Assembly (NCBI GenBank): GCA_905614355.1
Contig: CAJQSN010000050.1
Coordinates: 1-37,095, forward strand
Length of the DNA: 37,095 bases
Direction of reading: 5' to 3'
From: an uncultured Rhodospirillales bacterium
GTDB lineage: Bacteria > Pseudomonadota > Alphaproteobacteria > Rhodospirillales > UBA2165
Position numbers and translations under genes: made by a program. Below the pieces are notes generated by a model, which searched no databases, was not told where the DNA came from, and saw only the letters and a program-made list of their open reading frames with translations. Positions 1 to 9,256 of this stretch are shown piece after piece. Each line of letters opens with the position of its first letter. Positions within the stretch are counted from its first letter, which is position 1.

Positions 1-1
1 T

Positions 2-1150
2 GGTAAAGAAAATATTTCTATAAAAGTTATAACTAAAATCAGCGATATCCCTTCGGAAGATTGGGATGCCTGTGCAGGAAAAAGTAATCCATTCGTTTCA
101 CACGCCTTTCTCTATGCTTTAGAAGAAAGTGGTTCGGTCACTAATAAAACAGGATGGCTACCCCAACATTTATTAGTAAATGATGAAAATAACCAAGTCG
201 TTGCATGTATGCCCATATATTTAAAAAACCATTCATACGGTGAATATATTTTTGACTGGGGATGGGCGGAGGCCTATAACCGGGCAGGAGGTGCTTATTA
301 TCCAAAACTTCAAGCAGCGGTGCCTTTTACCCCAGCAACTGGGCCTCGTATGCTGGTTAAAGATGGCTCTTCCGATCGATATTACCAAGTTCTAATGAGC
401 GGAATAATTCAGCTTGCCCAGAAACATAAAGTATCATCTCTGCACATAACATTCCCACCAAAAGATCAATGGGATAGATTTGGTGAATCTGGTTTTATAA
501 AAAGAATAAGTAAGCAATTCCACTGGGAAAATAAAGGCTATACTGATTTCGACGATTTCTTAAGTGAACTTACATCACGTAAACGAAAATCAATAAAAAG
601 AGAACGCCGTCAAGTCCAGAATCAAGGAATAGAATTAAAGCGCTTAACAGGTGAAGAATTAACAGAAGATTATTGGGATGTATTTTATCAATACTATTTG
701 AATACTATTGATCGAAAAATGGGTCATTCATATTTAACGCGTGAATTTTTTTCAATTCTTGGCGAAACTATGTCCGACCTTGCGATGTTGGTAATAGCTG
801 AACACCAAGGAAAACGTGTGGCCGGAGCACTAAACCTTATTGGCTCAGATACCATATTTGGTCGAAATTGGGGGTGTTCAGAGGATTTTAAATTTCTCCA
901 TTTTGAAGCATGTTACTATCAAGCCATTGATTTTGCGATTAAAAATAAGCTGAAATGGGTTGAGGCTGGTGCACAAGGCCCGCACAAAATACAAAGAGGT
1001 TATTTACCACGTGAGGTCTATAGTGCACACTGGATTGCAGACCCTAAATTTCGTGAAGCTGTGGAACAATTTATTGATCAAGAACGTAAAGATATAAATT
1101 ATGAAATAAATGGTTTGATGGAATATTCGCCTTATCGCAAGCAAGTATAA
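2..1150 (+). CDS. FemAB-like GNAT N-acetyltransferase (PF04339/COG3146 type), 5' end missing
   Basis: The frame is open from base 2, so the true start lies left of the window and 382 codons are visible. An ATG at 209 is internal, because the upstream codons already encode family-like sequence (NPFVSHAFLYALEESG, then GWLPQHLL). Later motifs include HSYGEYIFDWGWA, VPFTPATGPR and a C-terminal GAQGPHKIQRGY. This pattern is typical of the FemAB-like 'peptidoglycan biosynthesis/recognition' family, which has the GNAT fold. The expected role is acyl transfer, but the substrate is not established for this family. There is no signal peptide in the visible part, so it is probably cytoplasmic. A separate small membrane-protein gene follows after 85 bp. 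Family assignment is strong; biochemical function is inferred. Confidence 0.85.
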   Translation, partial: GKENISIKVITKISDIPSEDWDACAGKSNPFVSHAFLYALEESGSVTNKTGWLPQHLLVNDENNQVVACMPIYLKNHSYGEYIFDWGWAEAYNRAGGAYYPKLQAAVPFTPATGPRMLVKDGSSDRYYQVLMSGIIQLAQKHKVSSLHITFPPKDQWDRFGESGFIKRISKQFHWENKGYTDFDDFLSELTSRKRKSIKRERRQVQNQGIELKRLTGEELTEDYWDVFYQYYLNTIDRKMGHSYLTREFFSILGETMSDLAMLVIAEHQGKRVAGALNLIGSDTIFGRNWGCSEDFKFLHFEACYYQAIDFAIKNKLKWVEAGAQGPHKIQRGYLPREVYSAHWIADPKFREAVEQFIDQERKDINYEINGLMEYSPYRKQV

Positions 1151-1235
1151 GTTGGATTTCCTCTATATCCAGAACCTTATTAACAATATATTTAGGCCAT
1201 AGAGAACAATTAAATATTACAGGAGCTTTTTAACA

Positions 1236-1712
1236 ATGGAACTAGAATTTTTTTTAATGGCGGTATTTGCAGGATTTATGGGGTCCTATGGATTAGTAAC
1301 AATGTCCCTTTGGTCTGACAGCCTAGGTTTGCCACGGTTAGATTTTAGCCGAGCTATGTCAAAACTAACCTATGCACGGACTTTTGAAGAAGAGGTCTCT
1401 CCAGGAGCTGGGGTTGAAGCTCCTAATACGCCTTACTGGCCAGGCATGATTGTCCTATTTATGAATGGTATTTTCTTTGCGCTACTTTATTCTTCGGTCG
1501 TAGCACAATTTATTCCAATTGATAACCTTGTTTTGAAAGGGGCAGTTTGGGGTGTAGTACTTTGGTTTGTCTCTGGTATATTCTTTGTACCTTTTTACCT
1601 CAAAGAAGGATTTATGCTCTCTCATATCCACCCCTTTGCATGGTTGACTAGCCTTAAAGTGCATTTAGTCTACGGCTTGATGGTTGGTTGGATTGCACCA
1701 GTTTCAATCTAA
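1236..1712 (+). CDS. Hypothetical four-helix membrane protein
   Basis: This 158-residue protein is not confidently recognised. Hydrophobic segments lie at about residues 5-25, 68-90, 101-121 and 135-156. A hydrophilic loop of about 40 residues between the first two contains the acidic stretch FEEEVSPGAG. The start at 1236 has a clear AGGAG Shine-Dalgarno sequence 10-11 bases upstream. Glycine, tryptophan and histidine in the last helices (HIHPFAWLTSLKVHLVYGL) recall small DUF6789-like membrane families, but that resemblance is weak. It is co-directional with the FemAB-like gene and convergent with the TRAP operon, with a hairpin between them. Function unknown. Confidence 0.7.
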   Translation: MELEFFLMAVFAGFMGSYGLVTMSLWSDSLGLPRLDFSRAMSKLTYARTFEEEVSPGAGVEAPNTPYWPGMIVLFMNGIFFALLYSSVVAQFIPIDNLVLKGAVWGVVLWFVSGIFFVPFYLKEGFMLSHIHPFAWLTSLKVHLVYGLMVGWIAPVSI

Positions 1713-1747
1713 CTTAAGCTTAACCAATTAGATAAAACCAGGCCTTT

Positions 1748-1790
1748 AATAAAGGTGCTTTAGCTAAACATAAGCGATAGCGCCTTTATT
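1748..1790. terminator. Hairpin between convergent genes, probable bidirectional terminator
   Basis: The arms 1748-1758 (AATAAAGGTGC) and 1780-1790 (GCGCCTTTATT) pair over 11 positions with one G-U wobble, around a 21-base loop. A smaller alternative hairpin, CCTTT-aat-AAAGG, lies at 1743-1755. The site sits in the 98-bp gap between the stop of the small membrane protein (plus strand) and the stop of dctM (minus strand). The AT-rich outer arms can provide short U or A tracts in either direction. No long U run is present, so efficiency is uncertain. Confidence 0.45.
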
Positions 1791-1810
1791 GATAACCGCT
1801 TAAACCTAAA

Positions 1811-3145
1811 TTACATAAGCCCAAATTGCAGTAAGTATGTGCTGAGTATTGGATAATTAATTAGAACTATCAATGTCAGGAGCATTGTAACAGCAAACGG
1901 AAAAGCACCGGTAAAAATATCTAATAAAGAAATATTAGGATCATTAATCGTACTTTTGATAACAAAACAAGAAATTCCAAGGGGAGGAGTTAATAGACCT
2001 ATTTCTGCACCAACTACGGTTACTATTCCGAACCACACTAAATCAACGCCAAAGGCATCAAGAGCCGTCAGGAAAAGTGGAACAATAATTAGTATTATCG
2101 AAGCAGTGTCCAAAATTGTTCCCAGCAAAATCAACAACACTACATATAGTGTCATTATTTGGCCGATCGTAAAGTCCATACCAGTTAACCACTCGCCAAA
2201 TTGAGTAGGTAAGCCAGCAACACCTAGCATCCGATTATACATGGTAGCAGTAATTATTAGAAATAAGATCGTAGCTGCAATGTACCCCGTTTCAACTAGA
2301 ACTTCCCACAAATCATCAAGGCTAATAGAGCGCTTTAAGATAGCTATTATCAATGCAGCTAGTGCCCCTGCTGCACCTGCTTCAACGGGCGTTACTATGC
2401 CACCATATATACCACCCAAAACCACGGATATTAGGAGTGCTATTGGACATAATTTTTTTATCAAAATCCAAACAGTCATTTTAGCCCAATCTTCATTGGC
2501 AACATCTTTGGATTCCACTCCACCCACCCAGTTCGGAGCCACGTACGCCATTACTAAAATAAGTATAGAAAATGCTATCGACAATAAAATCCCAGGTATG
2601 ATACCGGCAATAAACATTTGTCCTATAGATTGTTCTGTTACAATTGCATAAATAATGAGCATTGCGCTAGGTGGAATTAACATTCCCAGGACAGAACTAC
2701 CGGCAACCACCCCCACCGTAAAACGCGGTTTGTATCCAAATCGCTGCATTTCAGGTACAGCAACGCGGGTAAATACTGACGCCGAAGCAATAGAAGATCC
2801 AGTAACCGATGCAAAAATTGCATTTGCAGCTACGGTGGCTATCCCTAATCCACCCCGGATACGGTAAAAAAGAAAATTTGCAACTTCATAAACATCTTTT
2901 CCTATCCCAGCCTTACTGACTATTAATCCCATTAAGGCAAACAAAGGTACAGAAGCATAAACATATTCTGATACGGTATCCGCAATTGCCTCAGTTAAGA
3001 GAGCAACAGCAATATCAAAATTACCCTTAATGATAAAAACACCAACAAACGAAACTAATCCTAAGGCAATAGGAATATACATACCCAAATAAATAAGGAT
3101 AACTATTAAAATAACTGAAACTATACCAACGTCGAGACCTGTCAT
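1811..3145 (-). CDS. dctM: TRAP transporter large permease (DctM)
   Basis: The 444-residue protein is hydrophobic throughout, with about a dozen membrane segments, as expected for the 12-helix DctM subunit. Family motifs visible include FALMGLIVSKAGIG near residue 65, TGSSIASASVF near 115, IPPSAMLIIYAIV near 155 and LLTPPLGISCFVIKS near 385. DctM is the ion-coupled subunit that moves substrate across the inner membrane in tripartite ATP-independent periplasmic transporters. It is the last gene of a dctP-dctQ-dctM operon and starts 33 bp after dctQ ends. The substrate cannot be read from this subunit; organic acids are usual for the superfamily. Complete. Confidence 0.95.
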   Translation of the reverse strand: MTGLDVGIVSVILIVILIYLGMYIPIALGLVSFVGVFIIKGNFDIAVALLTEAIADTVSEYVYASVPLFALMGLIVSKAGIGKDVYEVANFLFYRIRGGLGIATVAANAIFASVTGSSIASASVFTRVAVPEMQRFGYKPRFTVGVVAGSSVLGMLIPPSAMLIIYAIVTEQSIGQMFIAGIIPGILLSIAFSILILVMAYVAPNWVGGVESKDVANEDWAKMTVWILIKKLCPIALLISVVLGGIYGGIVTPVEAGAAGALAALIIAILKRSISLDDLWEVLVETGYIAATILFLIITATMYNRMLGVAGLPTQFGEWLTGMDFTIGQIMTLYVVLLILLGTILDTASIILIIVPLFLTALDAFGVDLVWFGIVTVVGAEIGLLTPPLGISCFVIKSTINDPNISLLDIFTGAFPFAVTMLLTLIVLINYPILSTYLLQFGLM

Positions 3146-3178
3146 TCAGAATTACTCTTTATCAAAATTATGTAGTTG

Positions 3179-3718
3179 CTATGATCTCGAACGAGATCCA
3201 AGATAGTAAACACTCATCCGAAGGAAATGGAGCAAGGTAACAGCACAACCAAGTACAATAACAACTTTAATTGGCCACTTTGGAGCTGTAAAAAGCCCCT
3301 CCTCTCCAACAAAGTAATCATTTACCCAAGCATCATATAGATCCGGCACTGCTCCCCAGAGAACAATACAAAAAAAGATAACACTTAAAAAATCAAATAA
3401 AGCTGCCATATTTTTACCAATTAGAGGCTTACGTGCATGCATTAAATTGAAAAAACCATCCGATCTTGTCAAACGTCCTCGACGTGTTGCATCCCCAAGT
3501 TGAAGAAAAACAATTCCAATAATGGAAAATTCAACAAGTTCCGTCACACCATGGAATGGATTATTAAAGAATGACCTCGCAATGGCATCAGTACAAATTA
3601 ATAACATCAAGGCGAAGACCCATAATGAACCTAACGTATTCATCGTCGTTAAACTTAGATCCAGCGTGCTGTTAAAGGCGTTGCCTCCCGGCAACACCTT
3701 TTTATTTTTTTGCGACAT
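3179..3718 (-). CDS. dctQ: TRAP transporter small permease (DctQ)
   Basis: This is a 179-residue protein with four predicted helices at roughly 27-48, 60-82, 103-127 and 143-165 (numbered from the chosen start). It has the typical DctQ pattern LICTDAIARSFFNNPFHGVT followed by an ELVEF-type second helix. DctQ binds DctM and helps dock the periplasmic binding protein. The frame can be extended to a GTG at 3736, 12 bp after dctP ends, but no clear ribosome-binding site precedes it. The ATG at 3718 was preferred, with a weak GGA about 9 bases upstream. Both starts give the same membrane core. It lies between dctP and dctM on the same strand. Confidence 0.9.
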   Translation of the reverse strand: MSQKNKKVLPGGNAFNSTLDLSLTTMNTLGSLWVFALMLLICTDAIARSFFNNPFHGVTELVEFSIIGIVFLQLGDATRRGRLTRSDGFFNLMHARKPLIGKNMAALFDFLSVIFFCIVLWGAVPDLYDAWVNDYFVGEEGLFTAPKWPIKVVIVLGCAVTLLHFLRMSVYYLGSRSRS

Positions 3719-3748
3719 ATTTAGCTGTCCATTCACAACAGTAGGAAG

Positions 3749-4837
3749 CTATTCTTTGTCCCACTGTCGAAGAATCGGCTGGTTAGCAGCGCGCATTGAA
3801 TTCATATAATCGGTCAAAATAGCCTTACCTGGAATTCCTTTTTTTTCTAACCGCCCGGCCCAAGCTGTTGCAGTATTAGGCATAATTTTTGCCCATTTCA
3901 CTCTTTCAGCTTGGCTTAAAACGTTAATAGTACCACCTTTTTCAGTAAATTGTTTACGCTTTATTTTAGCCACCTTAACCGCAGCACGGGACATTTGGTC
4001 ACGATAAGCTATTGATGCTACACTTATTACTTTTTTAACCTCTCCTGGGAGTTTTGCCCACGATTTTGCGTTCATGGTTATGGCTTTTGAGTTAGCTGTA
4101 CCCAAGTCAGATTTTAGCATAAAAGGCGCAACTTCATACATTTTACGATTCACAACAGACTCTGTCCACAGCATTATTCCACCTACAACGCCGCGCCCAA
4201 GCCAATTATGATACTTAACTAGGCTACCTTTTACCGCAACTGATCCCGTATTTTTTAACCACAATGCATTTAAACCCGCGGTACCAATTTTGACACCTTT
4301 CATATCGCCCATAGATTTTACTTCTTTTTTAGTGAAAATATTATAGGTGGCAAGAACCGCTCCATTGGTAAGATAGTGTTGATTAAATTTTGTAAAGGCT
4401 GCTCTGAACTGAGGGTATTTTTTTACAAGTCCATCGACTGTACGAGATAGCAAGACAGGGTCATTAGTCACAAACGGTGTTGCATAGGCAACCATCTGAA
4501 GGGGCACTTTATCACTATGAAAAACCGTCGTGACCACACCAATATCGCCAAGGCCTTTTTGCAGAGCTCCCATAACTCCCTTCGGCTTAACAATCTGCCC
4601 CCCCCATGCCTGGTTCCATTTTATTTTATAATTACCAGTTTTTGCCAAGCCCTTATCTATCAGAGGAATATAAAAATTAATAAACTCTTTAACCCACATT
4701 GATTTAGGCGAATACCCATCGATGGCCGTCAAATTTATTACCTGTGCAGAATTTACAGAAGTAGTAACACCCAGCGCTACAACAGTTACACCCGCCGCGA
4801 ACGCTCCTTTAGTCAATATTTGTTTAATAATTCCCAT
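3749..4837 (-). CDS. dctP: TRAP transporter periplasmic solute-binding protein (DctP)
   Basis: The protein has 362 residues, within the usual 320-370 range. Residues 1-31 form a Sec signal peptide with a hydrophobic core (FAAGVTVVALGV) and a cleavage-like NSA-Q site. The mature part has DctP features: NQAWGGQIVKPKGVMGALQ around residues 75-93 and LGDIGVV close behind, then MGDMKGVKIGTAGLNALWL around 178-196 at the region where the family binds the ligand carboxylate. The usual conserved arginine there is not obvious, so the ligand may not be a simple C4-dicarboxylate. The ATG at 4837 follows a run of six G that probably serves as ribosome-binding site. An uninterrupted G8 run falls at codons 78-80. 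It is the first gene of the TRAP operon. Confidence 0.93.
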   Translation of the reverse strand: MGIIKQILTKGAFAAGVTVVALGVTTSVNSAQVINLTAIDGYSPKSMWVKEFINFYIPLIDKGLAKTGNYKIKWNQAWGGQIVKPKGVMGALQKGLGDIGVVTTVFHSDKVPLQMVAYATPFVTNDPVLLSRTVDGLVKKYPQFRAAFTKFNQHYLTNGAVLATYNIFTKKEVKSMGDMKGVKIGTAGLNALWLKNTGSVAVKGSLVKYHNWLGRGVVGGIMLWTESVVNRKMYEVAPFMLKSDLGTANSKAITMNAKSWAKLPGEVKKVISVASIAYRDQMSRAAVKVAKIKRKQFTEKGGTINVLSQAERVKWAKIMPNTATAWAGRLEKKGIPGKAILTDYMNSMRAANQPILRQWDKE

Positions 4838-4897
4838 TTTTAAAAGCCCCCCATTAAATATTACATCATAATAAGAAAAATTTTCTTTGCCAAAAAA

Positions 4898-4941
4898 TTT
4901 ACTATATCAGTAGTCTTATATAAGACTACTGATATAGTAAA
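4898..4941. repeat. Perfect 44-bp palindrome with no spacer
   Basis: Bases 4898-4919 are the exact reverse complement of 4920-4941, with no mismatch and no loop bases. The symmetry breaks at 4897/4942 (A opposite A). The centre reads CTTATATAAG. It lies 61 bp upstream of the dctP start codon, in the promoter region of the TRAP operon. It is too symmetric and loop-free for a typical intrinsic terminator and has no U run on either side. Possible roles are an operator for a dimeric regulator, a cruciform-forming element, or a fold-back assembly artefact. The sequence is seen directly; the role is open. Confidence 0.9.
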
Positions 4942-5385
4942 AGCCCTATTAGATGATGTCAATCGGCTTTGCTTTGATAACTTTGCCCACAGGCAACCAA
5001 TTTAACTCCTAATTCTAAAACTCCATCATTTTTAAATACCACAATGACCGTCACACAGAATTTATCAAAGAGTTAGAGTTAGATAGTATCATTAGATACC
5101 TATAATACAGATTTGATTGGAATGTCGAAGGCGTCTTCTTTGAATGCGACATGAGTTTTTATAGAAAATACTCCCTATGCTCGATCGGCATATTGATAAA
5201 TTTTCTGATTATGGCAACTAGGTACTTAGGTCTGACTATCCGTGCATTACTGAGCGTTACTATAGTGCATATAAAATGGCGCGGTGTTGAGCATGCCCCA
5301 GGTGTAGCCGGGGTATTGTACATAAGCGCCGTCCAAGCTCAAATAACAAACAAATTCACTCTATGATTCTTTACGACTAAATATT
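4942..5385. other. Intergenic region, no confident gene
   Basis: This 444-bp stretch between the palindrome and the end of clpA holds no recognised gene. A frame on the plus strand from about 5019 to 5366 is interrupted only by a TAA near 5104. Its downstream part could encode 71 residues from ATG 5151, with one hydrophobic segment. I recognise no family in it and see no good ribosome-binding site. It may be a decayed gene remnant or chance. The region also carries a GC-rich imperfect hairpin at about 5294-5311 without a T run. Confidence 0.4.
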
Positions 5386-7722
5386 TTACTTTACTAATTC
5401 AGACTTCTTTCCGCCGGAACCACCACCCCTTTTTTTTGGGGCTTTTTTATCATTAGCCGTAATTAGCAAAATTTTAGAATATTCGAAATCAAGCTTTTTA
5501 TCTTTGACCTTAACCTTAATGTTACCGCCCTTAGTTAACTCTCCAAACAACAGCTGTTCAGAAAGTGGCTTTTTTATATATTCTTGAATAACTCGTGACA
5601 GCGGCCGCGCTCCAAATCTTCTATCATAGCCTTTCTTAGCTAGCCATTCACGCGATTGATCTGTAAGAGTTATTGTCACGTCACGATCACTTAGTTGGGA
5701 CTCAAGTTCCATGACAAATTTATCAACCACCTTACCCATAACATTTGGTGACAAACTAGCGAAGGAAACAATCGCATCAAGACGATTACGGAACTCCGGT
5801 GAGAATATTTTTTCAATGGCCTCTTCGTCATCACCTTCTCGCTCTTCGCGCTCAAATCCAATTGAAGCTTTTGCCATTTCTGCTGCACCAGCATTACTCG
5901 TCATAATTAAAACCACGTTCCTAAAATCAACGCTTTTGCCATTATTATCTGTTAATTTTCCGTGATCCATGATTTGCAATAAAATATTAAATAAATCCGG
6001 ATGTGCTTTTTCAATCTCATCGAGCAACAAGACAGCGTGAGGCTGCTGATCTATAGCATCCGTCAAAAGCCCTCCTTGATCGAACCCAACATATCCCGGT
6101 GGTGCGCCAATCAAGCGCGATACCGTGTGTCTTTCCATGTACTCTGACATATCAAAACGCACGAGATCAATACCCAGAGAGCGAGACAGTTGTTTAGCCA
6201 CTTCAGTTTTACCAACGCCTGTGGGACCAGAGAACAAATAGTTGCCAATTGGTTTTTCAGGATCACGTAAACCGGCCCGGGCTAACTTGATAGCACTGGA
6301 AATTTCATCTATGGCATTATCTTGACCAAACACCATGGTCTTGAGATCACGCTCTAAGTTAACAAGAATTTTCTTATCATCCCGCGAAACAGACTTTGGA
6401 GGTATCCGTGCCATGGTCGCAATTACATCTTCTACATCTTTCGCTGAAATAGTTTTTTTCCTCTTATTTTTTGGCAGAAGCATGCGAGAAGCACCGACTT
6501 CATCCACGACATCTATCGCCTTATCTGGCAATTTCCGATCATGGATATACCTAGCCGAGAGCTCAACAGCTTGCCTAAGGGCTTCCGCGGTATAACGGAC
6601 ATTATGGTGTTCTTCATAATATGGTTTAAGACCTCGTAGAATCTTAACCGTGTCCTCAACAGACGGCTCATGGACATCAATTTTTTGGAAACGTCGGGCT
6701 AAGGCCCTGTCTTTTTCAAAATGCGCCCTAAATTCTTTGTAAGTGGTCGAGCCGACGCACCGAAGTGCACCGTTTTGCAAAGATGGCTTCAAAAGATTAG
6801 AGGCATCCATTGAGCCTCCACTGGTGGCTCCCGCACCAATTACGGTATGGATTTCATCAATAAATAAAATTGAATGAGGCATATCCTCAAGCTCGGTAAG
6901 CACGGCCTTAATGCGCTCCTCAAAATCGCCCCTATAACGTGTTCCGGCCAACAACGTCCCCATATCTAGGGAGTAGATTACATTATCATTTAATACTTCA
7001 GGTACCTCGCCATTAACTATTCTGAGAGCAAGACCCTCGGCTATTGCTGTTTTACCCACACCTGGATCGCCTACATAAAGCGGATTATTTTTAGTCCTGC
7101 GACAGAGTATCTGAATGGTTCGGTCAATCTCAGAATCACGTCCAATCAATGGATCAATTTTACCATCTACAGCTTTTTGATTAAGATTAACACAGTAAGT
7201 ATCTAGTGCCTCACTTCCTGTCTTAGTTTCCTGCTCCTCAGTCACACCGTCACCAGTGCCCTGGGTCTCTTTACTATCAGAAAACCCTGGAACCTTAGCG
7301 ATGCCGTGGGAAATGTAATTTACGGCATCCAACCGTGTCATATCATGCATCTGCAAAAAATAAACAGCATGGGCCTCACGTTCAGAAAACATAGCGACTA
7401 AAACGTTAGCGCCAGTTACTTCTTCTCGGCCTGACGATTGCACGTGAATAGCCGCCCGTTGAACCACACGCTGAAAACCAGCTGTTGGCTTAGGTTCAGA
7501 TAATTTCACTGTAACTAGATCACTTAAATCATCCACGATGAAGCTAGACAGCTCTTGACGCAACCGATCAAGGTCAACTCCGCAAGCCCTTAACACAGAA
7601 ATACCATCTTGGTCATCGGTGAGTGCAAGCAAGAGATGTTCAAGCGTCGAAAATTCATGGTTGTGCTCTGTCGCTAAGGCCAGAGCACGGTGAAGACTTT
7701 GTTCTAAATTACGAGAAAGCAT
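5386..7722 (-). CDS. clpA: ATP-dependent Clp protease ATP-binding subunit ClpA
   Basis: The protein has 778 residues (E. coli ClpA has 758). The N-terminal Clp-N repeat domain begins [20 protein letters not shown]. The two AAA+ modules have Walker A motifs GDPGVGKT near residue 220 and GPTGVGKT near 495, with Walker B motifs ILFIDEIHT and VLLLDEIEK. The motif IGFERE near residue 620 matches the loop that docks into ClpP. ClpA is a cytoplasmic hexamer that unfolds substrates and feeds them to ClpP, which is not in this window. The C-terminus carries an unusual Lys/Gly-rich tail, [15 protein letters not shown], beyond the folded domain. It lies 30 bp downstream of clpS on the same strand, so the two are probably co-transcribed. 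Confidence 0.97.
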   Translation of the reverse strand: MLSRNLEQSLHRALALATEHNHEFSTLEHLLLALTDDQDGISVLRACGVDLDRLRQELSSFIVDDLSDLVTVKLSEPKPTAGFQRVVQRAAIHVQSSGREEVTGANVLVAMFSEREAHAVYFLQMHDMTRLDAVNYISHGIAKVPGFSDSKETQGTGDGVTEEQETKTGSEALDTYCVNLNQKAVDGKIDPLIGRDSEIDRTIQILCRRTKNNPLYVGDPGVGKTAIAEGLALRIVNGEVPEVLNDNVIYSLDMGTLLAGTRYRGDFEERIKAVLTELEDMPHSILFIDEIHTVIGAGATSGGSMDASNLLKPSLQNGALRCVGSTTYKEFRAHFEKDRALARRFQKIDVHEPSVEDTVKILRGLKPYYEEHHNVRYTAEALRQAVELSARYIHDRKLPDKAIDVVDEVGASRMLLPKNKRKKTISAKDVEDVIATMARIPPKSVSRDDKKILVNLERDLKTMVFGQDNAIDEISSAIKLARAGLRDPEKPIGNYLFSGPTGVGKTEVAKQLSRSLGIDLVRFDMSEYMERHTVSRLIGAPPGYVGFDQGGLLTDAIDQQPHAVLLLDEIEKAHPDLFNILLQIMDHGKLTDNNGKSVDFRNVVLIMTSNAGAAEMAKASIGFEREEREGDDEEAIEKIFSPEFRNRLDAIVSFASLSPNVMGKVVDKFVMELESQLSDRDVTITLTDQSREWLAKKGYDRRFGARPLSRVIQEYIKKPLSEQLLFGELTKGGNIKVKVKDKKLDFEYSKILLITANDKKAPKKRGGGSGGKKSELVK

Positions 7723-7752
7723 AAATTACCTGTCTAGTCTGTTACTCACAGA

Positions 7753-8088
7753 CTAATCCTTTTCTATAGTACACTGGAGGGGATGTTGGTGTTTAAGCGC
7801 CATATCCATAGTTTGATTCACTTTAGTTTCTGCAACCTCATAGGTAAATACTCCACATATTCCTACACCTTTTTGATGCACATGCAACATTATCTGCGTT
7901 GCTTCATCCTGATTCTTTGAAAAAACTTGCTCAAGGATCTGAATGACGAATTCCATCGGTGTGTAATCATCGTTCAGCATCAGCACTTTATACATCGAAG
8001 GCTTCTGAGTTCGTATTCGGGTTTTTACTGCGACACCATCTTCAATGTCGCCTCTTCCGTCACCGTCGTTATCGTCGTCTCTTTTCAT
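7753..8088 (-). CDS. clpS: ClpA adaptor ClpS (N-end rule recognition)
   Basis: ClpS delivers N-degron substrates to ClpAP. The ATG at 8088 gives 111 residues, close to the 106 of E. coli. The same frame extends to a TTG at 8172 (139 residues), but the added 28 residues are basic and not family-like, and neither start has a strong ribosome-binding site. The folded domain begins near residue 32 with [19 protein letters not shown], containing the Asn-Asp pair that holds the substrate alpha-amino group. The substrate-pocket histidine is in IMLHVHQKG. The N-terminal tail is strikingly acidic ([15 protein letters not shown]). The gene sits directly upstream of clpA, the usual arrangement. Confidence 0.93.
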   Translation of the reverse strand: MKRDDDNDGDGRGDIEDGVAVKTRIRTQKPSMYKVLMLNDDYTPMEFVIQILEQVFSKNQDEATQIMLHVHQKGVGICGVFTYEVAETKVNQTMDMALKHQHPLQCTIEKD

Positions 8089-8287
8089 TTCAGCACTTTT
8101 AATTATTCTGTTATCTAGGTTTCTAATAAATAATTTCTGTTTTGAGTTAGTTAGTCTTCTCGTTATTTTCAAGTGCTTATCAAGTATTTATATTAAACTA
8201 AGCATTCTATAACTTTTACTTTCTTTTTTCTAAACCACAAAATCTTATACTTCCAATAATAATTTATTAACAAAAAGTCACTAACAA

Positions 8288-9010
8288 TCAGTTCAATAAA
8301 TTGTGACGCAACAACCCATTACTGCCAAACTTTAGATTGAAGTGGTTTCTAAAATCCATGGCTTCTGCAGTTCCATAAATGCTAAAATCCGAAGTCTCAC
8401 GCGGAGGGTTTATTGGAATATCGGTATAATCCCATATGCTTAAAAGTTTTGGGAACGCTGCTTTCTTGAATTCTTCTTCCGGCCATAAATAAGCATTCTG
8501 CTGAAACTCTCCATCAATACAGGACGAAACTAACCAATAGAAACTAATTGATGATAAATTTATTGAAGGTGGCGGAGTGTCAAAAAAACCTACATCCGTT
8601 AAAGCCATATTTAACATATCAATTTCTTTAGCAGATACATTAGTGACAGATGTTTTGGGTCTCCACGGCCTAAATAAATCGGGATCGTCAAGATGAAATA
8701 CAATTGACGAAACATCAGCTTCTTCCGTGACGTTAATTTTAATTTTATAACGACCCTCTCCTACATCAGAAATATCATAAGTACGGACTTGTTCGTTATA
8801 AACACCATTATAAACAAAACGATATTGGGAACTCTTGGTATAATTACATTTTTTTCTAATGTCTTCAGACGCAACATAACTAAACCATGTAAATTTTTTT
8901 ATAACAGGGTGTTCATTTCCACCTTGGTAAGAACAAGAGGATAATACTACAATAGCAAGGCTTATCATCATTCTAAGCAAACCTAAACGACCTAAATTGA
9001 TGATAACCAT
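8288..9010 (-). CDS. Putative lipoprotein of unknown function
   Basis: The 240-residue protein begins with a short basic N-terminus and a hydrophobic stretch (MMISLAIVVLSSC) ending in a lipobox-like LSSC. It should therefore be exported and lipidated at a cysteine near residue 26. The rest is hydrophilic, with no motif I recognise. Two cysteines, in KKCNYT and SSCIDGEF, could form a disulfide. It lies 199 bp upstream of clpS on the same strand and is divergent from the D,D-carboxypeptidase gene. Base composition looks like its neighbours. The gene call is supported by the signal sequence and the intact frame; function is unknown. Confidence 0.7.
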   Translation of the reverse strand: MVIINLGRLGLLRMMISLAIVVLSSCSYQGGNEHPVIKKFTWFSYVASEDIRKKCNYTKSSQYRFVYNGVYNEQVRTYDISDVGEGRYKIKINVTEEADVSSIVFHLDDPDLFRPWRPKTSVTNVSAKEIDMLNMALTDVGFFDTPPPSINLSSISFYWLVSSCIDGEFQQNAYLWPEEEFKKAAFPKLLSIWDYTDIPINPPRETSDFSIYGTAEAMDFRNHFNLKFGSNGLLRHNLLN

Positions 9011-9256
9011 TGATCAACCCATTAATGATTTGTTTACAAAAACTATGTACTTGTACCACAGTTAGTCGTGTATAAAATTGTAGTTCAACTTATACTTCAT
9101 TTCTTTAATCTATCAATAAAAATAGCTTAGTTGAGATATTGTAACGAATTGGACTTCGAGTAGGAACCGGTCTATTATTAGCCTATTAAAAGGTCTATTA
9201 CAAAATATGTTAGGCAAGGTTTAACATGTTTTCTTAAACTTAATTTAGGAATACTT

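Noticed and set aside
5294-5311. GC-rich CCCC...GGGG hairpin as a clpA terminator
   Set aside because: The stem has a bulge, no T run follows on the minus strand, and it lies about 75 bp past the stop codon.
5151-5366. 71-codon reading frame as a real gene
   Set aside because: No ribosome-binding site, no recognised family and a stop in the same frame just upstream; kept only as a possible remnant.
8089-8172. N-terminal extension of ClpS to a TTG at 8172
   Set aside because: The extra 28 residues are not family-like and the TTG lacks a ribosome-binding site; 111 residues fits ClpS.
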